64,000 bases of DNA from Chitinophaga sp. S165 (GTDB taxonomy: Bacteria; Bacteroidota; Bacteroidia; Chitinophagales; Chitinophagaceae), in contig NZ_QGTG01000002.1 in NCBI RefSeq assembly GCF_003182155.1, positions 744,001-808,000 on the forward strand, written 5' to 3'. The notes under the pieces are model-generated. The model worked only from the letters and a program-made list of their open reading frames with translations, was not told where the DNA came from and did not search any database. Each line of letters opens with the position of its first letter. Positions within the stretch are counted from its first letter, which is position 1. This document shows positions 61,005-64,000 of this stretch, one piece after another. A program made the position numbers and the translations under genes.

Positions 61005-62852
61005 TTAATATCCTCTTTCGTTTTTGCCTTCCATGTAATTCATGAACGCTTTGTTCACCACGCGGTTTCCTCCCGGTGTCGGGAAGTTACCAGTGAAATA
61101 CCAGTCGCCCAGGTTATTCGGACATGCTTTATGCAAACTTTCAATGGACTGGTAGATTACGTCTACTTTAGCACTGATGTTGGACGGAGTAATGATCTCA
61201 GCGATCTTGGCGGAGATCTCTTCAGTCGTGAATGGTTTGTAAATGTTCCTCACTACGTTCTGTGCATGCAGTGTATTGGTACGCTGTAGCTCCAGACAAA
61301 GGCCATAGGCTTCCTGCAGGATGTGTTCCTTGCCATGGTCCTTTAAGAGCTCAATAGCGGCCTTAAAGGCAACGAAATCTCCTATCTTACTCATGTCGAT
61401 ACCATAACAATCCGGATAACGGATCTGCGGAGCGGATGATACCACGATGATACGTTTTGGTCCCAGACGGTCCAGCATCCTGATGATGCTTTCACGGAGA
61501 GTAGTACCACGTACAATAGAGTCATCTATTACAACCAGGGTGTCTATTCCCGGACGTACAGTACCATAAGTGATATCGTAAACGTGTTGTACCATTTCAT
61601 TACGACTGGTATCAGCAGCAATGAAGGTGCGCATTTTTACATCCTTGATGGCGATCTTGTCTATACGGATACGGCGGTTGACCATTTCCGATAGCTTTTC
61701 TTCATCAAAATCTTTCCCCCACGCCATGATACGCTCTATCTTTATCTTGTTCAGATAGTCTTCCAGCCCTTTCAACATGCCATAAAAGGCAATTTCTGCG
61801 GTGTTTGGGATGAAGGAGAAGATAGTATTGCGAAGGTCATTATCGATGCTTTTCAGCACGGTTTCTGACAAGTTATAACCTAAAGCGGTACGCTCTTTAT
61901 AGATCTTTTCATCGTTCCCGCGAGAGAAGTAGATACGTTCGAAGCTACAAGCGCGGCGTTCTTTCGGTGCGAGGATCTGTTCTACGCTGTATTCCCCGTT
62001 CTCTTTTACGATCAGGGCGTTACCGGGCATCAGTTCCAGTACTTCATTCTCACCCACATTGAAAGCGGTACGGATGGCAGCGCGTTCAGAAGCGGCAACG
62101 ATGACATCCTCATTCACATAGTAATAAGAAGGACGGATACCGTGTGCATCGCGCATTACGAAAGCGTCTCCGCTACCGATCAATCCGCATACATGGTAAC
62201 CTCCGTCGAACATAGAGAAAGCCTGTTGGAGGATGGTTTTCACATCCAGTCCGTTACGTCTCTCTTCATCTTCTTTACTCAGGAAGTGATGCAATACTTC
62301 CAGCATAGCAGCGAGGTCACTATTGCGGTGGGTTTCTCCAGGTTCAACGTTCACGAACTTGAACAGTTCATCTACGTTTACGAGGTTGAAGTTACCGGCA
62401 AGTGCGAGGTTGCGTGCAGGAATGGTATTGTGACGTACAAAAGGGTGGCAGAGTTCTACATTGTTCTTGCCTTGAGTCGCGTAGCGGAGGTGGCCCATCA
62501 TAAGTTCCCCGAGGAAACGTATGTGGCCTTTCATGAGGCCTGGGTATTTAGTGATTTCCGGCTGGTATTTCTCTATTTCGTCTATTTCGTCTCTGACCTT
62601 GGCAAAGATATCTCCGATGGCTTGCGGTGCGCTGCTTCGCAGGCGATGCATGAATGGTACTCCTGGTTCTGTGTTTAACTTCACTGTGGCTATACCTGCT
62701 CCGTCCTGTCCGCGGTTATGTTGTTTCTCCATGAGGAGGTACAACTTGTTGAGGCCGTAGAAAACAGTTCCGTATTTCTGTTGGTAATATGAGAACGGCT
62801 TTCTAAGTCTGATAAACGCTAATCCGCATTCATGTTTTATGGCATCACTCAT
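61005..62852 (-). CDS. Long amidophosphoribosyltransferase (PurF-type) paralogue
   Basis: A 615-residue protein with an N-terminal class II glutamine amidotransferase (nucleophile Cys9 after an 8-residue propeptide, MSDAIKHECGLAF; EKQHNRGQDGAGIA; MGHLRYATQGKNN) and a phosphoribosyltransferase domain with LVVIDDSIVRGTT. Normal PurF is about 470-510 residues; this form has extra segments, including an insert near residue 80-105 and a long C-terminus. It may be the housekeeping purine enzyme of the lineage or a second copy. TAACTTTG promoter box upstream; ATG 62852 chosen over TTG 62903. Confidence 0.92.
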   Translation of the reverse strand: MSDAIKHECGLAFIRLRKPFSYYQQKYGTVFYGLNKLYLLMEKQHNRGQDGAGIATVKLNTEPGVPFMHRLRSSAPQAIGDIFAKVRDEIDEIEKYQPEITKYPGLMKGHIRFLGELMMGHLRYATQGKNNVELCHPFVRHNTIPARNLALAGNFNLVNVDELFKFVNVEPGETHRNSDLAAMLEVLHHFLSKEDEERRNGLDVKTILQQAFSMFDGGYHVCGLIGSGDAFVMRDAHGIRPSYYYVNEDVIVAASERAAIRTAFNVGENEVLELMPGNALIVKENGEYSVEQILAPKERRACSFERIYFSRGNDEKIYKERTALGYNLSETVLKSIDNDLRNTIFSFIPNTAEIAFYGMLKGLEDYLNKIKIERIMAWGKDFDEEKLSEMVNRRIRIDKIAIKDVKMRTFIAADTSRNEMVQHVYDITYGTVRPGIDTLVVIDDSIVRGTTLRESIIRMLDRLGPKRIIVVSSAPQIRYPDCYGIDMSKIGDFVAFKAAIELLKDHGKEHILQEAYGLCLELQRTNTLHAQNVVRNIYKPFTTEEISAKIAEIITPSNISAKVDVIYQSIESLHKACPNNLGDWYFTGNFPTPGGNRVVNKAFMNYMEGKNERGY

Positions 62853-62872
62853 CCCTATTAGAATTGAAGGCG

Positions 62873-62903
62873 CAAAGTTACGGGTAAAAAGCCGAACCCC
62901 CAA
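62873..62903 (-). promoter_or_regulatory. Promoter of the PurF-type gene
   Basis: TAACTTTG (62873-62880) with a TTG 20 bases upstream (62901-62903), near the Bacteroidota consensus. The ATG at 62852 is 20 bases downstream of the box. Confidence 0.65.
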
Positions 62904-62938
62904 CGCCTATTGATAAATGCAATAGGGCTATAAACGAA

Positions 62939-62969
62939 CAATCCCCGGTATGTATTATACCGGGGATTG
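62939..62969 (-). terminator. Hairpin terminator of the SurA-like gene
   Basis: A perfect 13-bp stem CAATCCCCGGTAT (62939-62951 with 62957-62969) with a 5-base loop, then a broken T-run on the minus strand. Confidence 0.75.
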
Positions 62970-62986
62970 CTATTGAATTATATGTG

Positions 62987-64000
62987 TTATTGTTTTGCTA
63001 TACTTCCTATCCACTGGGCGATGTGGCTGCACTGTTTAAACTCGTCTTCCACATGGATATAATATGTCGGGATCTTTTCCCTTAACCATTTGTCGCGGGC
63101 TTCCGCCTGTTTCAGCTGAAGGGTGCGTTGCTGGATACGGGCATAATCGTCGGTCATATTCTCTCTGTGCGGATGTGTACGTGTTTTCAGGTAAATAATA
63201 CGAACACCGTTACGGCCGCCTGGCTGGTCATCGATATAAGGCATCGGTTTGGAGATACCACCTGGTTTCAGGGTATCTAACAGCAGTACGATGTCTCTTT
63301 CTGAAGGCTGGTCCAGCTGGTCGATGGTGATCAGGGAGCTACCGTTCATTCTGTTCTGGAGCATACCGCCGTCAAATTTTGCCATTGGCAGATCGCTGTA
63401 TTTCACTACTGCTTCACCGAAAGTCATTTTTCCGTTCAGGATAACCAGACGGATACTGTCCAGTTTCTTGGTAGCCTCGGCCAGGTCGTTACGGGTTACG
63501 TTTGGCTTCAGCAGGATGTGCTGTACAGTGATGTTGTCACCCTGGCGTTTGATACACTGGATCAGGTGATAACCGAACTGACTTTTGATTGGCGAAGAGA
63601 TCTCATTTTCTTTCAGACGGAAGGATGCAGCCAGGAAGTCTGGATCCCATTGTTTGTCATTACGGTTCAGGATGTATACCCCTTTATTTTCTTTAGCGCC
63701 GGGATCTTCTGAGTAGAGTATCGCGAGACGACCGAAATCACTGGTTTTTTCCTGCACCTGTTTTTTGAATTCCAACAGACGATCTATGGAATACTGGTCC
63801 ATTTCCTTGGTGGCTTTGGGCTGTATTACGATCTGTCCGATTTCCAGCTCAGATTCATAGAATTGGAGGCTGTCCTTTGGAATAGCGTCGAAATATTTTT
63901 TAACCTCGGAAGGTGTTACTTTCACTGAACTGGTGATCTTGTCCTGCATCGCCTTTGCAAGCAGCCCTTCCTTAATAGGCTGACGGAAGCGCTCACGTAG
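62987..64000 (-). CDS. SurA-like peptidyl-prolyl isomerase (partial at window end)
   Basis: The C-terminal part of a periplasmic parvulin-type foldase; the frame runs without a stop off the window's right end, so the signal peptide and N-terminal chaperone domain are missing. Two parvulin domains are visible: the first with IGQIVIQPKATKE and LYSEDPGAKENKGVYI, then FGYHLIQCIKR; the second with VQHILLKPNVTRND and YSDLPMAKFDGGML. SurA-like proteins help outer membrane proteins fold. At least 337 residues are present. Confidence 0.9.
   Translation of the reverse strand, partial: LRERFRQPIKEGLLAKAMQDKITSSVKVTPSEVKKYFDAIPKDSLQFYESELEIGQIVIQPKATKEMDQYSIDRLLEFKKQVQEKTSDFGRLAILYSEDPGAKENKGVYILNRNDKQWDPDFLAASFRLKENEISSPIKSQFGYHLIQCIKRQGDNITVQHILLKPNVTRNDLAEATKKLDSIRLVILNGKMTFGEAVVKYSDLPMAKFDGGMLQNRMNGSSLITIDQLDQPSERDIVLLLDTLKPGGISKPMPYIDDQPGGRNGVRIIYLKTRTHPHRENMTDDYARIQQRTLQLKQAEARDKWLREKIPTYYIHVEDEFKQCSHIAQWIGSIAKQ

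Overview
The window reads as chromosomal DNA of a Bacteroidota member, most likely a Chitinophaga-like Chitinophagaceae. Supporting signs are a GldH gliding lipoprotein, a fused CcoN-CcoO cbb3 oxidase subunit, BatD/BatE, GLPGLI and TonB-type outer membrane proteins, LytS/LytTR regulators, futalosine-pathway menaquinone synthesis (MqnC), and about seventeen copies of the Bacteroidota -7 promoter word TAnnTTTG just upstream of genes. No phage, insertion sequence, CRISPR array, rRNA or tRNA was recognised.

Layout. 0.2-8 kb: DNA polymerase I, an ArsC/Spx-like protein, a glycosyltransferase, a tiny lipoprotein, an arginase-fold protein with a damaged metal site, and a YitT membrane protein. 8-15 kb: an M16 peptidase pair (one active, one degenerate), two aspartyl-protease-like exported proteins, MqnC, and an uncharacterised lipoprotein. 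15-24.6 kb: a GNAT acetyltransferase, a Tat-exported TIM-barrel protein, a TonB-type barrel plus GLPGLI pair facing a divergent histidine kinase/response regulator pair, then PheS. 24.6-28.2 kb: 3-hydroxyacyl-CoA dehydrogenase, an NAD-dependent epimerase, an exported protein and an LpxD-like acyltransferase.

28.7-40.2 kb is the best-defined functional block. It is a minus-strand cbb3 oxidase cluster (ccoI, ccoS, ccoNO, a 54-codon ccoQ, ccoP, ccoG, fixH, a SafE-like membrane protein, hemN) headed by a Crp/Fnr regulator. Copper loading, oxidase subunits, maturation and oxygen-independent haem synthesis lie together, which fits growth at low oxygen. Between ccoI and the regulator is a gene-poor stretch with a perfect 43-bp inverted repeat and three 21-bp repeats.

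40.3-50.5 kb: pseudouridine synthase, YicC nuclease, GldH, an OmpR-type two-component pair, a LytS/LytTR pair whose kinase looks degenerate, BatE/BatD, a short-chain dehydrogenase and a HAD phosphatase. 50.5-64 kb: a small Cys-Cys-Lys secreted protein, phospholipid synthesis (psd, cdsA), a CPBP protease, Dus, a NUMOD4/HNH protein, a Dna2-like nuclease-helicase, an exported nuclease, ProC, SixA, a long PurF-type protein and a SurA-like isomerase cut by the window end.

Most of the window is ordinary core genome. No clear new multi-gene system was found. The items most worth a second look are the 43-bp palindrome, the shared helically spaced TGCGTC repeats at two loci, several enzymes that have lost specific catalytic residues, and structured intergenic regions that may encode small RNAs.
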